64,000 nt of DNA, from contig NW_024041262.1 in NCBI RefSeq assembly GCF_014851395.1, positions 15,801,671 through 15,865,670 of the forward strand. Reading direction: 5' to 3'. The translations under genes and the position numbers were made by a program. The stretch's first letter is position 1. The number at the start of each line of letters is the position of its first letter. Positions 34,368 through 48,053 of this stretch are shown here, piece by piece. Under the pieces are notes generated by a model. It did not search any database and was not told the origin of the DNA. It saw nothing but the letters and a program-made list of their open reading frames with translations. This DNA is from Micropterus salmoides (lineage: Eukaryota > Chordata > Actinopteri > Centrarchiformes > Centrarchidae).

Positions 34368-35479
34368 CTAAACTGCCAGAAACACTCAATGTGACTAAGA
34401 GAATTAGAATGAAGGCACCAAATCTTATGTGGGTGTATTATATTCCTTTTAAAGGCTGACTGTGTCTCCTTGTGGGCCTTCCAACAGAGACTTTATTGCT
34501 ATGACCTGCCTGAGTATCTGTAAATGACATCAAAAGGCCAGTGATTGACATCCATTTCTAAAACAGCATTTGATGTACAAGGTGAGCGGTGGGGGTTGGC
34601 GGGACTACCACTTCTATCTTTCTGTTTGATTGACTTACAGGGGCGAACATCTGGCAGGAGCGGATGCAGTTGTTGAAGCCCATCCAGGTGTGGTAGTCAG
34701 AGTACTCGCCAGGGCCAAGGATGTACTGGTAACCCATGTAGTGAGGCTTTTCATAGGCCACCCAGTGACCGCCGCTGACACGGATGGAGTTGCAGCAGTT
34801 GAAATGCCTGTAGGTGTCCATGCAGTCACTGCTGCACTCCCAGTGGCGGCCCTGGAAGTTGCGGCCTTCATAAAAGATAATCTTGGGAAAAGAGAGAGAA
34901 GCATGTATCACTTAAGTTAATGTTAGGTGTGTACATTTACTAGTTGCAATACTCATGAATGCACTGTAGGGGACACTGCTCTCCCTTGAACAAAATTGCT
35001 TTTTCAAGAGTCCTTTGAGTGTACAAGCCTCTCCAGTCTGCTGTTCTTGTATATTATTTTCTGTGCTTGACAGGTGAAAATCAAGGCAATTGAAAGTTGT
35101 GTTATAGCTGACTTTTATTTAAAGAACAACTCATTGTATGCTCGCCCAATCTGAACACTGTCAACTTCTCAAAATTAAGGAGCCAGAAATTGTTGCTGTC
35201 ATACAGATGCAATGAATATGTCATCTACGGATGCCACGTAATTGTTGATCTCCACAGAGGCTTCCCTTTTAAACACCTATATGTGGGTTTTTCCACCCCA
35301 AAATAAGTCATTCTGTTTTTTTGTAGTTATTATCTTTACTTGAATGACTACTTTTGCATCCTCTCCTCCTCTCTGCTGCATTTTCTATATTTGACACATG
35401 TTCCCAAATCATGCCATTTTCCTTCTTCACCTCCTCGTCAAAGCGTTTGCCATATTGCATGTGAGCTCACCTTTCCCAT
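33863..35479 (-). CDS. Gamma-crystallin, Trp-retaining fish gamma-M type (copy B)
   Basis: Second lens gamma-crystallin of the pair. Exons, in coding order: 35479-35471 (Met-Gly-Lys), 34881-34639 and 34138-33863, with exactly the same coding lengths (9, 243 and 276 bases) as copy A, giving 175 residues. Motifs include KIIFYEGRNFQGR, ECSSDC, NCCNSIRV, HWVAYEKPHY and YRGSYKMRIYNRP, then HPNYRGRQYFLRPGEY and GSFRRM. Five Trp are present, four at the core positions plus one at RHWECSS. Met is more frequent than in copy A in the second domain (DMMGQMMEFMDD), a feature of gamma-M proteins of dense fish lenses. It lies upstream of copy A on the same strand, about 525 bases from stop to start, so a tandem duplication is clear. 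Minus-strand frames overlapping in other registers are shadows. Confidence 0.9.
34336..34364 (+). repeat. Poly(C) tract of 29 bases
   Basis: An uninterrupted run of C in intron 2 of gamma-crystallin copy B. On the transcribed message this is G29. Confidence 0.9.
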
Positions 35480-35529
35480 GGTTGCAGGGCTGTGGATGTT
35501 TTGCGCACCATGGACACACTTACAGGTCC

Positions 35530-35536
35530 TTTTATA
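35530..35536 (-). promoter_or_regulatory. TATA box of gamma-crystallin copy B
   Basis: TATAAAA on the coding strand, about 55 bases upstream of the ATG at 35479, the same spacing as in copy A. Confidence 0.75.
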
Positions 35537-35569
35537 CTCTCCCACTGATGATGAGGCCTCTGACACGTC

Positions 35570-35581
35570 AGGGACTACTAC
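35570..35581 (-). promoter_or_regulatory. MARE-like palindrome upstream of gamma-crystallin copy B
   Basis: CTGACACGTCAG is one base longer than a Maf/CRE-type core (CTGACGTCAG) and lies about 35 bases upstream of the TATA box. A role in lens expression is inferred from position and from the family's known control by Maf factors. Confidence 0.4.
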
Positions 35582-35639
35582 TCTTTACCTTTTCAAACTA
35601 CTGTTCCCTTTTGTCTGACAGCCCGCGGGTAACTTATCT

Positions 35640-38600
35640 GTCTGCTAGAGTTTACCTATAGAATTGACAACCCCCCCCTCCCAAAAACGCCACACAATGC
35701 TATATGCTATTCTGTGTTTGTATGACCCTTGTTCCGTCATGACCTTGTGATGCAGCCTTTTGAAATGTCACACAAAGGCCCTTTAGGTATGTGGCCCCCA
35801 ACAACAAAGCCTTTAAAGTGTACATTGGGTTAGGTCATTTTTGGGGGGCTCGTTCTAAAAAAGTACTTAACCATGTCAGGATTTTCATTTCATGTCTTGC
35901 TTGCGTGGAAAATTATAACATAGTTACCTTTCATTCAGTCCCAGTTGAAGTGAGTTTGGATTGTTACGTTCCCTAAGTGGTACAGGTCACAATGTAATTG
36001 TTATTCAATTCCTGTTAAAGGGAAAGTGGTGTTGATACTGTGGACTGAGTCAAGCTTTTGTGTTGATGTAATCTACAGTGATCTGTTGTCTCTTGCTTGC
36101 TTCCATAGCCTGCAGTTGTACTATGATGCCAGACGGGACTGGTCTGTTTGCAGATGTACCGACAGAACTGTGTAGTGTGTTTGTCTGTGTGTGTGTGTGA
36201 GTGTGATATAAAAGGCGGGGTTTGGGGCATCTGTGTGGTTGAGTCTTTGTATAAAATGATAGATGTTTGGACTTGTCTTTAGCTTGTAAGCATAGCCCAG
36301 AGCTGAAGGGGAAAAGGCCAGAATGATTTGCAGCCATGCATTGTGTTCCCAAAGCCCAGCTGATGCCAGAAAGGTCAGTCTCATCCTTTAGCCTTTCATC
36401 AGGATAAAGGGCTCGTGCCCCCTCTCCACTTTGTGTGCTTTTTGCAGCTTCAGTTGTGTAAAAAGGCAAATGTTTTCAGAAAGCACAATAGCCATTATGT
36501 TCCTGGGGGGAAAAACTGCTACTGTGGTAGTATAGCCGGAGCCATACGACACTATTTCAGTGTTAAGGAACAGCGTTGATAAGCTTTTGCTCCTTTGATC
36601 ATTCATTGACTTGAAACTCTCATAGGCTTCAATAGCTTTCATGTTTGAAGCTGCACTCTTTTTCTATGACATAAGTAGATCATTGATATCCTTTCATCAC
36701 AGTGTGCAGTGTAATTGTGGCAGATTATCAGATGGGATGTTGTTTTGTTTTGTGTGTTTCTCAAGCAAATATTTACTCAGGGAGGAAAGGTTTTATCAGA
36801 ACATATAAGAAACAAATGTTTAGATTTTCCTCATATGTTCATTCATAGATTAATGATTTCTTTCATCATGCCTATTAAACATAAAATCCTTGTAACCAAT
36901 CTTGATGCAAGAGGGCAGCAGAATGACAGGGAAACCATACTCTGGCTGGAAAGCGCTTTTTCAAGCTCTGCGTGACACAGTAGCAAGCATTCACTTTTCT
37001 GAGGTGTCTTTGAATGGGACTCTAGTAGCTCCAAGGCTGCTGCTCAGCGTGACCTCTAACCTTTCTATTGAGGGAAGAACGGTAACTGCGGTGCAATACA
37101 ATGTCTAAACCAAGAACAAAAACTACCAGTGCCATCATTGTCATTGTTCTGATTTTCATCACTGAGGAACATCAGCTAACCCTAACTCATTAGTCGGGAC
37201 CTTGGCTCTCTCCATATCTCTGTGGCGTCCAGAAGGGAACATTGTTTCACAGGCTCTCAAATGATCATCTTTAGCTGTGCTACAAGACATCTCCTCCCCA
37301 CCCTGAAGGGAAAGTAACATCACAGAGGCCCTTGCCTGCTTTCTCAGTTCCCCCAGGAGGAGAAGAAAGCTACCCGCTGTGGAGCATTCCACTCTTCATC
37401 TCAGAATGACGGAAGAAAAGGAAAGGAGAAGGGAACAGAGTGTGGGGCTAGATTTGCAGCTCCATTGTGTCCGAGGATCTCAATGTGCAATCTGTGTAAT
37501 CGCGTGGGAGATGACGACACTATTAGCCCGCCGAATGACTGTCAGTTGGGGACCTCTGTGATTGATGTGCACCCCACAGAGATAGGAGAAACTTTGACAG
37601 ATAGCAATCCCTGCACTAGTTAACTTGCAACCTTTTTCATCTATCTGGCTTCTAAAAGAAAAACCCATCCGTGGAGCTGATACCTAATTAGAATGTGAAT
37701 GTGCAATTCACTCAGTAAAACATATTTCAAGTCATAGGAGACTTCTTTCAATTCAAAACAAATTGTGGTCCCTTTCCAAACCATGGTGTCTCTGACTCCG
37801 CTGTATACAATAAGCCTAACCCCTAAAATGTTGTTGGGAGAGATAGGAGAACAGCCGCGCTTGCAGTGCCTCCAATGTGCTCTTTTACTGAACAGTCATT
37901 ACAAAAACAGTGTAGTACTGAGGTGTAAACAAGGGGTCTATGTGAGTTTTGCTCCTGAGAACTGGCTAATCTGGTGCTGAAAATGTGGTATGATCGGAAA
38001 GCGCTCGCCAAAAAGCCTCCCACGCCGGGAGTAGAATGAGGACCTCTGTTTTGCTGAGAGATCATCCTCTCCATTCTTTCTGTCAGAAAATCTCCAGGCA
38101 TCCTCCCTCTCTTGTCACTGCCAGCGCACAGGCTCTATCGGGACTGCCAGACGCAGGATCCACTATGAGCCTGTGCCAGGGCCAGGATTTACCGCGATGC
38201 GTCTGATGTGCTCCATCTTTTTGCTGGGGGATAATTAAAAGAGGAAATGGTGTTGGAAGAACAGAGTGGAAAAGCAGGAGGAGGGGGCTTGGACCGAGCA
38301 AATGGATGCAGCTGTCAATTATGTTGAGTTGTTGATATGTTGTTTGTTTTCCGCTCTTTGAGATTTTGGGTTGAACCGCTTCCCCATCAGGTTTTATTTG
38401 TAAAGTTTCTGGTAAATCTCCACTCCATATGTGTAATAAAAAAACATTTAGGTTAATGAAGAACTACTCTTAGCAATGAAATCACCATATTTTCCCTTAG
38501 TTTGAATTTGATGGCCTGCAGGTGATCATTTTGGTGCAACAGTGAAAGAAAAATCTTTCACAAACATCTACTCAACTACTGTACTTCTAAGATTATACCT

Positions 38601-41600
38601 GCTTTATAACCTGGGAGAAGATCCCCCTTAGGACTGCCATACCAGTTCCACATTTGTGATAAAGTGATACCAAATTGGCTTTAAAATATCACAAATTTAT
38701 TATGTACATAATGTCTTGTGTTCAGAATTAAAGTCGAAGTTGAATTGTCTTTTGCAGCAACCAGTTTCTTGTTTATGGTGGATTTTTCTTCATGTCAGGA
38801 CAAGCTGTCTTTGAGGAAACCTGGACTGTTCAAATCATTCAAGCAACTTCTTTACTTGACTACATCGATTTGAGATGCTCCACCATACAGCATGACCCAA
38901 ACTCTGTGAAAAGCAGGACAACTCCTCAGTCTCTCTGCAGACACACCAGGGGGAGTTGTGGCTTTTAGTTGCTCTCACTCCTCATCTTCACACTCTGTTT
39001 TGACGTGGCGTGTCTCGCATGCCCCAAAGCTTTAAAGGTTTAAAGAGCAACTTTTCACCCTGTAATCCAGGTGCCTTTCAAACAAGTCACGCTGTTTACT
39101 GACACATGACAAAAAAGTTCAACCCCTTCTCATCTCTCTGCTTACAAGACTGTAACTCACCTCAGAGCCTGGTAGTCATTCCTCCAGAGCGCCGTGAACA
39201 AACAGAGCCTCGGCGAGAAGGGGCCCCTGCCTTTCACCACTCACTAAATTTGTAATCAGATGTGATGCTGTTGTTCACTTCTTCAAATTTGTCATCAAAG
39301 CAAATGTGTTCTGACAACAGCTAGTGACAAGTGCACCAGAGGAGAGGCAGCAAATCAGCTTTTTCACACCGCGTATCAATTATTGATCATTTTACCCCCC
39401 ACCCCACCCCTTCCTCCCCACCCCAGCAAGTAGACACCTTGTGATAATGAAATACATCAATTTAAAAAATAAATAATAAAGTGGGGTCGGCTCCATTGTG
39501 ACAAAGCCTTAAGAGCTTGATTGACTGCCTGCACATTTTCCTCATTGGCAGTCAGGCAGATCAAAGGAGGGTTCTTCTTATTGCCCAAGGCCACTTGCAA
39601 TTTATTTAGAGGAGCAGTGCTGCTGTCCCAGCAGGTAACATTATTGGGCAGAGACACTCAGGATAATCATAGCTTTGAGGTGCCTCTCAAATCCCACCTC
39701 TGCTGACTCTATCATGCATGCGCCAAAAATACATGCATATGATTTACAAAAATCCTTCGTTATTATATTAAATTAAGCAGCAGATAAGACTACATTAATG
39801 TCCTTGCAGGGAATATCCAGTTGCTCAAAGGCAGTGACCTTCGCTGCCCTAAATATGTTAGGTTATATTAGTTTTGGCTAAACATGTCAAGATGTTTTTT
39901 TTTTTAACATCATCTTGGATTACTGGATTATTTGAAAATATTTGATTTTTATGTTAAAATTTACAATGTGTTTCTCTAATAAAATGTTCTCAGCTATTAA
40001 ACAAAACATCAAAGCATTTTTTATCTAACAATTTACAGTATTCTCACAGGGGGAAAAGTTCCGCGATGTGGCATGAAAAGAAAATGTTTTCAACGCATGT
40101 ACAATAAATATGATTGATTGAAGGAATTAATCATCTGATGGGATGAACACATGGAATTATAAAAAGTTTGGTGCTACCGAGTATGTTAAAAGTCTATGCT
40201 AAAAATTTTGTTTGTAGTTCATGGCCCACCATATTAATGTTACTTGGATTTCCAATTTTTCAAAGGCCTTTCCTGTGCACCACATAAATTATACAAAACA
40301 GAGAGCATAATAACGGGATGCGTTTTTTTTTGTCCAGACCAACTTGTTTGCTTATGAGCACACAGTTTAAAATAATATAAGTATTAGATCACTTTCCCAT
40401 AAGACCCAGTTAAAACAAACTATTGTAATTATAACCAGATTTATTGTCCAAGTATTTTCGCCTTTTGCAACTTGGCTACCAGAAACATTTAAGTTCTTAA
40501 AATTCACAGTGATTCAGTTTCATCAGATTAAGAGATATTATTGTCAGCCTAACAAACTAAACCAAAGAAAGTGAAGATGTATTTTAATTGTTTTTTTTTT
40601 GTGTGTGTGTGTGTTTGTGTTGCAGCCATTAAGTTCTCAAGAAGAAAGAAACAAGATTTAGAAACTGTTGAGATAATCTGGATTTAGTCCTGCAACAGAA
40701 GCACTTTTTAAAGGGGCTGAATATAATATAAAAGCTATATATTTATGTAAATTAGTTTGATTGATCTTATTATAAAGGAATTTGATAGGACTCAACAGAT
40801 AAGACAGGCTTCTAATATTATTTGAAATATGAGTTTCCTTGTGCAGCCAGCTTTGTGAAAAGAACATCTTGTTTAAAATAGAAACCTTTTACATTTTAAA
40901 AATACAAAGTGAGTTAACTCTCACATTTTACATATGGGGCCTTTCTTTTAGTAATATCCTTGATGTTGACAAATGTTAGCTTTTATACAAATCCTAAATA
41001 TGTTGGATAAATATATTTAAATATATATAGTTAAAGCCATGAAACACAATTGATGTTATGTATTTAACTTAATATCAGTGAACTGCAGAACTGCACATAG
41101 CAGAATTTACAATTATACAGTAGAAATTACTATTTTATGATTCAAATGTTTGTAGTTGTATTAAATTTATTTTTTGTTCTCTCAAATTGAGTTCCTGCTT
41201 TTTCACTCTCTGCCTTCAGATGTCTCTTCAGGATTTGTAAGGAAATAGCCACCCTTAACTCTTGTTTTTGGCCAAAGTTGGTCAAAATATATTGTAGTTC
41301 CTTTTAATAGTTCTATTGCATTTCAATAGCACAAGTTTTACTTGACCAGTTTCAGCAGATATCCCAGTTAATTTGACAGGTATTTCCAAGCACTAGAGGG
41401 CACTAGAAGCCAAAGCAATGGCTAACCCTTTTATACCACAGCCATATCTCTGAGTAGCTGGTATGTGTGTTTGTTTGCTTGCATGTATACATTTGTAAGT
41501 AAGCTTGGACACGTATATAGGCATGAGTTAGACAATGGCATCAATTCATGTTGTTCAGTTCTGTGTGTGTGACTGCCATGGCTCCTGTCTGTACTGAAGC

Positions 41601-42640
41601 CTATCAGTGCTCAGACTTAGTTTTACCGAGGGAGAACTCAAAAAACAAACACACACACAAAAAAACAGTAACTAACAGGCTGACATGACCTGTGTCCCAA
41701 CGCACATGCTGCTTGTCCACTTGTTTGTAGAAGCGACACACACATTCGCTGCACACACACTGCAGCGTTAGAGTTGACTTTAGATTGCTAGTTTCAAACA
41801 AACTTAGACAAGACACACACACATTCGTGTACACACACACATGCATACACAGCATGGTCAAACAAAGTCTCAGACAGACAATGAACGGTTAGCTTTGTAG
41901 CAGTTTCAAGCCAGTGTGTGTTTTTGAACTGCAGATGTGGATGCTGACTGAAGGATCAATCCACAAACTGCAGGACTGCAGAGATGGCAGTTCTCCCATA
42001 GGGTCTGGCACAGCCCTGGCCTTTTTGTTGTACACCATTTACACTGTTCATTTGGCCATGTGGCGGAGGTGGTGGTGGTGTGTGTGTTGTGCCGGGTGAT
42101 CATTTGAGTACATCCTCAAGCCTGTGTGTGCACATTGTACGCCTTATGTCATTCGTTTGCTTTGTAGGCAAAGGTTTGCGGATACACAGTGTTTTAAAAA
42201 GATTTCATCCTGGCACATTCAGGACAGCAGAGCAAGAATCTTAATTGAGTTGTCCATTTTCTGCTCAGAAATTACAGCTCTTATGAATCCTATAGAAAAG
42301 GCTTTTCTCAGTGGCAAGCACTGGTTTCCATTTCTACTGGGATCTGTGAAGTATGTGAGATGGAATCAAGAATGTTATTAGCATTCATGCACAGTTGTTT
42401 TTGTGTTGAAGGATAGGGTAGTGAGATGCATAAAAAACTTGACTTCATCTGAGTAAGGCCTCAGAGGAGCAGGAATGAGGCACCGCTGTCCCTGGACTGT
42501 GGTGAGAACGGGCCCTCAGCACAGTCCCTGGAAGACTGAAAGCTCCACTCAAGGGAGTTTCAACCAAATTAAAAAACAATGATACACCAAGGGAGAATCT
42601 AATGCCAATTCCCATCATCAAGACCCACATTCTTGACTGT
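35640..42640. other. Gene-free region, left part of the desert
   Basis: No open frame here has family resemblance, splice-site support or useful length. It includes small simple repeats (GT near 36186-36201, C-rich near 39396-39425, CA-rich near 41640-41850) and a compositionally complex block at about 39150-39320. The upstream flank of the crystallin pair occupies its left edge. Confidence 0.4.
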
Positions 42641-45461
42641 TTTGCTTTTAACTTTTGTTTTTTTTTTTTCTTCCCCTCTCTGACTCTCTCTCTCTTTTCC
42701 CTCCGCACTGTTGTTTTCTAGTTTGTTTTCCACCCGTACTCCTCTGGCTGTCGCCGAGCGCTACAGCCACTTTCAAAGGCTCTGCTGTCACGCGCCGCCT
42801 TTGAGTCCCGTTTGAAATTTTAACGTACATGTTGTCAGGGTGCCGTCAGGAGTGATTGACAGGTCTGTCCCAGAGCAACACCGGGCTTGGCAGGCTGGCT
42901 GTCTTTTGTCAGAGGCAGCCGAGGAGAAGCAACAAAGGAAAGGAGCAGAGGAGGAAAAAACATACATAAATAAAACAAAACTGCTCTTACCCATTTCTCA
43001 ATACAGACCAAATTAGATTAATCTTAAGGCAGAGAAAGGCAAGCAGGCAGTTGTGGAAAAAGACTTGATATTTTCTCTGGCTTTGTTCCCTGCTATTGAT
43101 GGTGCACTGCTTAGACACCCTCTCAACAGGACACCAAAGGCAGCACAGCAAGAGTTGTATAAAGAGCCAGCTGTACATATTAATGTTTATTATCACCTCC
43201 CTTCAATGCAGAGAATTTTGTCCTGGCCACTCCTTCGTTTGAAAATATACATGTGATGTTTGTGGCCTTGTCAGCCGCTGTGTTTAAAATAAAAACTGGT
43301 GACCACATTGAATCATCTACCTCATAAGGATGACTAAAGTTTTCAGCCCTGACGGTGGCTTTGGAAAGGAATTCTGTGCCTGAAAATTAAAATAATGTGT
43401 ATGTGAGAAATTGATAACATGTTTTTCGATCGATAATGAAGACGCAACAATGCCAGATTCAGATATATGACTGTCAAAACTGTCTTTCCAGCCCCCTGGT
43501 GTGATTCATAGATGGAGGAGTGTGCGACAGCACAAAACTCCATCCTCTACCTTTCCTCTATCTCCATCGCCAGCGACACATTTTGTTCTGAAGCCAAAAA
43601 ATACACGACAAGAGACAAAGCAGTGTAATTGTTTATTGGGATGTATTTCCTAGACATTTGATTGGATGACTGGATTGGCTTATTCACTCTATTTTGAATT
43701 CTTTATGTGGCTAATATTTTCCCTCAGTTACAGGTCACTGTAAGCATTGCCAGAGATGTTGTAATTTCCTTTTTGGAGATAAAAGTCATTGATTACTTCC
43801 TGCCTCTTTAGACAATCCAAGAACTAAAGTGCAAGATAAAAATATTCAGTGTTACACAGAGTCTTTGAGATTCATGTCAAATGTCAGTGTTGGGTTTGCA
43901 GGGCAGTATAGCTGGGCTCGAGGCCCACAGTGGCAAGCAACCAGTCTGCTAAAGTGTCTTTGAGCAAGACACTGAATCCTTTCCAGCTCCTGTCTGATCT
44001 CTGACCTCCCAGCGCAGCAAGCGCAAAGCACAAAGAGACATTCTCCGAATAAAATCAAAAATAATGAGAATAGAAATGTAGGTTCATGTGAAAGTTGTGC
44101 AGAAGTTTGTTTGAACAGTGCAATAGAGCAGTAATGATTGATTCAGTGGTGTACATGAAAATGAGGGCATTAACAAGTCTCACCGCTTTGAAAATCAAGG
44201 ACATTGTCGTCCCATCTCCCTTTTTGTACAAGTACCGCTTGGTGTGAAGGGAGTTGAACAACAACAGCCACAGGAACTGGAACAGCAAAATATGACTGTA
44301 CACCCAGTGTTGAGCACGCTGTTCCTGTCAGTCCGGGCCGATGATTATGACATGAAATCTGCGCGGGCCACAATGAGATGTAAACATGATGCGAAAAAGC
44401 GAGGGGTGCTGCAAAAAGACCTTGAGGCAATTTTAGATCTAAAAGTGACCATGGATTGAGGGAACTGGCTGTTTATGCGGAGCTCTGGGAGGGTTTCTTA
44501 CAATGAAATAACTTAATTTTGAGTTCCCGCAGCTGTACATATACAGGAAAACTGCTTTTTTTTTAAGGTAATGTGTGAATTTGTTTGTCCTCCTGGCTCT
44601 GTGTTGCAACCCGCCAAATTAGGTATTTTTACAGATCCATCTGTTTCAGCCATAGACAACTTGTGTCAACAACTATAGATTTGAATCGGAGATGATAGTG
44701 TAAGCCTTGTAAAGAGCATGGGTTTTGCTTGTGTGGAGTACCGCACATGATGAGATGCGTGACTTTCTCTCACTCGCTGAAAGGTTAGGCTTTTCCTTTT
44801 GCTGGTATCTTTTTAAAAGAAAACATGTCTGCTCTTTGATAACTGCTTGACATTTGACAGTCTTTTCAGGCCAATCAGACAAGTTATTTTTTTTTTTTAT
44901 GTTGGCCATCTGGAGGGGCAGCAACAAGGAAAACACATACAGTATTGTCACTTTCCTCAAGCCTTTCAAAGGCAGTCTTTCGCCACTGCTATCAACATCA
45001 GATACCATGAGTTGTGTGCTCATTTTTTCCTCTTTCATTTGTTTATTTTTCTCTCTTTTTTTTTTTTTGGACTAACTCAGTCTGCTGAGACCTCATCGCT
45101 ACCTTCAGAGCTTAACTCAAGAAAAATCACTTTCCAGTGTCAAAAGTGTCAACAGCCTAACCTTACTGCAGCTTTGCCACAATGTGAACCTTCTCCTCTC
45201 CACTTCTCTGCAGTTCTCACAATCAGCTCAGCTGGCTGCACTGAAGAAGCACTCTGTTTTTTCCCTTTGGAGCATTGTCGCTATATCTTTCTTTATAGTT
45301 TCAGAATGTGTTCTACTGTAAATTATCAACTGTATGTTATCTTGGAGGAAAAGCGAAGAGCTAGAGGGAAGCAACAAAGCCACCAGTCTCTCTGGTTACA
45401 TAATTCATGTCAGCCATATTCAAATAAAATTTATCACATTGTCAATCATCGGGAAGCAAAC

Positions 45462-45474
45462 GTGTGTGTGTGCC

Positions 45475-45519
<45 letters not shown>
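45462..45519 (+). repeat. (TG)n microsatellite
   Basis: Dinucleotide repeat with a short interruption (cctgtgcg) at about 45472-45480, and pure from 45481 to 45518. Confidence 0.95.
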
Positions 45520-48017
45520 AAGAGCACTGATAATTCTGAAGTGATAAATTAATAACGTCCTACCATGGGAGCATGTGAATGAACATGTTTAGTCATTCTG
45601 TTTGACAACAGAAGGAAACGTCCTATTCCGTGGGGTAGAAATCAAATTTCACACTTTTCATAGATATTGTTCTCTCCTCCGAATGTTTAAAATATAGAGT
45701 CTTGCTCTGGCAGGGAAGTGGCTCAAACAGTACTTTGCACTGAAGTAACTTTTGTTTGGCCATAAACCAGGAGAACATTCTCTCAAGGAGAAAATCAGTA
45801 TGTGGTCTGAATGTCCTTGGTTTAAGATGGAATTGTTTATTGACAAAAACACTGGTTCATGACTTCTGAATAAATTGGAGAACCTTGGAAATAAAGGTAG
45901 CAACATATGGTTGTTTATATTTGTCTTTGCAGTTAGCTTTTCTGTACATTTCTGTTTGTTGTCTTTTCAAGGATACTGTAGACTTTCTAAATAAATAATT
46001 ACGGTACATCATTTTACCCGGCGGTCCTGTGGCACATGTCCTCAAAACCAATACCATACTGTACCAGCCGTTCCACACCTGCTCTCCAGTAAGCTCTGCT
46101 TCTTTATGATGTGCCTATAGAGGAAGAGCTCTCCGAATGCATAGGCTTGAACATGTGAGGACTGACTGAATGGATGATTAAAAAAGACTGAGACACACAG
46201 ACTTCGCCACTGATTCCAGCTCTGAAGTCAGCCAGCCAGGTGTCGAGTGTTTGGGAGATATCGTTTGAAAAACTTGTAAGAGATGGAGAGAGGGAGTGAG
46301 TGATTGAGACTCTTGAGCGATTATGAGCAAGAACAATGTTGCCACAGATAAACAAGCCCTCACATCTCAAACTGGAAGTCTAAAATGTTGAACGTTTGAA
46401 ACTTTTTTTTTCTCTCCAAATAAGACGAGCCTCCCTCTCATCGGCATGGAAAGCATGTGTTTTCAGCATGTGTACCGGCACAGACAGCCTACCACCATAT
46501 GCACCTTCTACCTACTCCATTCTGTCCTGCTTTGCACAAGCACGCCAATAGAAGCACTGCTGCTATCTAAGCGGAGGTATACCAAACAACTCATTCTCTT
46601 TTTCCCTTTCGTTTCCTTTTGTGTAGGGCCAATCTGACCCCTGTCTTGCACCAGGTGTGCATTTCCTTGATCCCGCTCTCGTTCAACCCTCCCCTTCATA
46701 TTTACACCCCTGCCGCCCGCAATGAATGATTCACTTGGAGAGGCTCCCTTCCTCCATCAGAAAGCTTTGCAACCATACACTACAGCCCAGCCTCGATTTC
46801 TCTGATCTCACTATGTTGTGTAACGCTTGAAAACCCTTGCGTTCTCGTACTTGTTTCTTTTTTTTCCACGCTCTCTCTCTTGCTCTTTCTCTGAGTTACA
46901 TTCAGTATTGACTGTTTATGCTTTTTAATGTTGTGGAGAGGGCCCGGGGCTTGCGGATGGGGGAAAAGCGCTCTTCTTGACACACTTACGCCCCCATAGT
47001 GAACTCTAGCTCCCAGCACTCTAGCAAGTACACAGACCTTATTCTTTTTCCTCTCCCTCCCTCCTCTGTCTCTTTCGCTCCCTCTTTCTTTCTGCAACTG
47101 GGAGCTCCTCTGAACATCAGCACCCCGTGTTGCTCCACTCCAAAGATCACCTTATGGAAGATTAAGATGCTCAAATGCTCAAGCAAAATATTTACACAAT
47201 AACCCCCCTTTTGCATCAAAGCAGAAGCAGTGGAGTGATCTCAGGGGGGTGTTAGAGTGCGCCAGAGAGTGCAACAGTCACCTCTGAGCAGAGAAGGCCT
47301 CGGTCAAACCTGACAAGGAACAAAAGTGATCTCTCCATCTTTAGGTCCTCCATGTGTCTTCTATCTGTCAGCCCACCTTCAGATCCCCTTTTGACTCATA
47401 CTCTCTTTCACACACTTACTTTACCGATCGATGGGCTGAAATCTCTTCAGCCCAGTTGTGATGAGGAATGACTACCACAGATGATGCTTAATATGAACAT
47501 GCAGACTTAAATAGTTATTTGTCTGCTGGTATATTTAACTCACTTCTCTTTTTCACTTCTTATCTTGCTGCCAGAATATATTTCTTCCTTTGTCAGGCAG
47601 CTTCATTTTGTGTGGGTATTCTCAGTAGAACACTTTAGAAATAAATTGCTGTATACATATAAAATGAAGCCACACCTAGGGAGCCATATGTTGACTGTTG
47701 TAGGCAGTGTGGGTCAGCCAAGTGTCTTGAATAAGTCCCTGGACTCCATCTGCACAGCTACACAGCAAAGAGGTTCTCAATTCAACATAAAGTGTCGTCG
47801 TGCGCCTGAAGCTAATACAGAGCGACAGCTAGCTGCTTGCTGAAAGGCCGATGTCTGCTCTTTGTGTCAGCGCTGATACCTGCGATGGCCATCTTAACAG
47901 TCTTCAGTGAGTGTGGGCAGCCCATATATTATCACTGGATTTTCTTGTGTGTTCCTTCTGCTTTGATATCCAGTGATTGACTCCTCACTGGCATTTTCAA
48001 GGGGAAAAAAAGGAAAC

Positions 48018-48053
48018 TTCAAGTCCCGTTCATCTTTCAAGTCCCGTTCATCT
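48018..48053 (+). repeat. Exact 18-base tandem duplication
   Basis: The unit ttcaagtcccgttcatct occurs twice back to back without a mismatch. Confidence 0.95.

Noticed and set aside
33908..34920. Plus-strand frames of 85-96 residues over the crystallin exons
   Set aside because: Antisense shadows of the gamma-crystallin copy B exons, which have clear motifs and splice sites on the minus strand.
44847..45530. 227-residue plus-strand open frame, the longest in the right half
   Set aside because: Phe/Ser/Cys-rich translation of T-rich DNA ending in translated TG microsatellite, with no homology or splice context.
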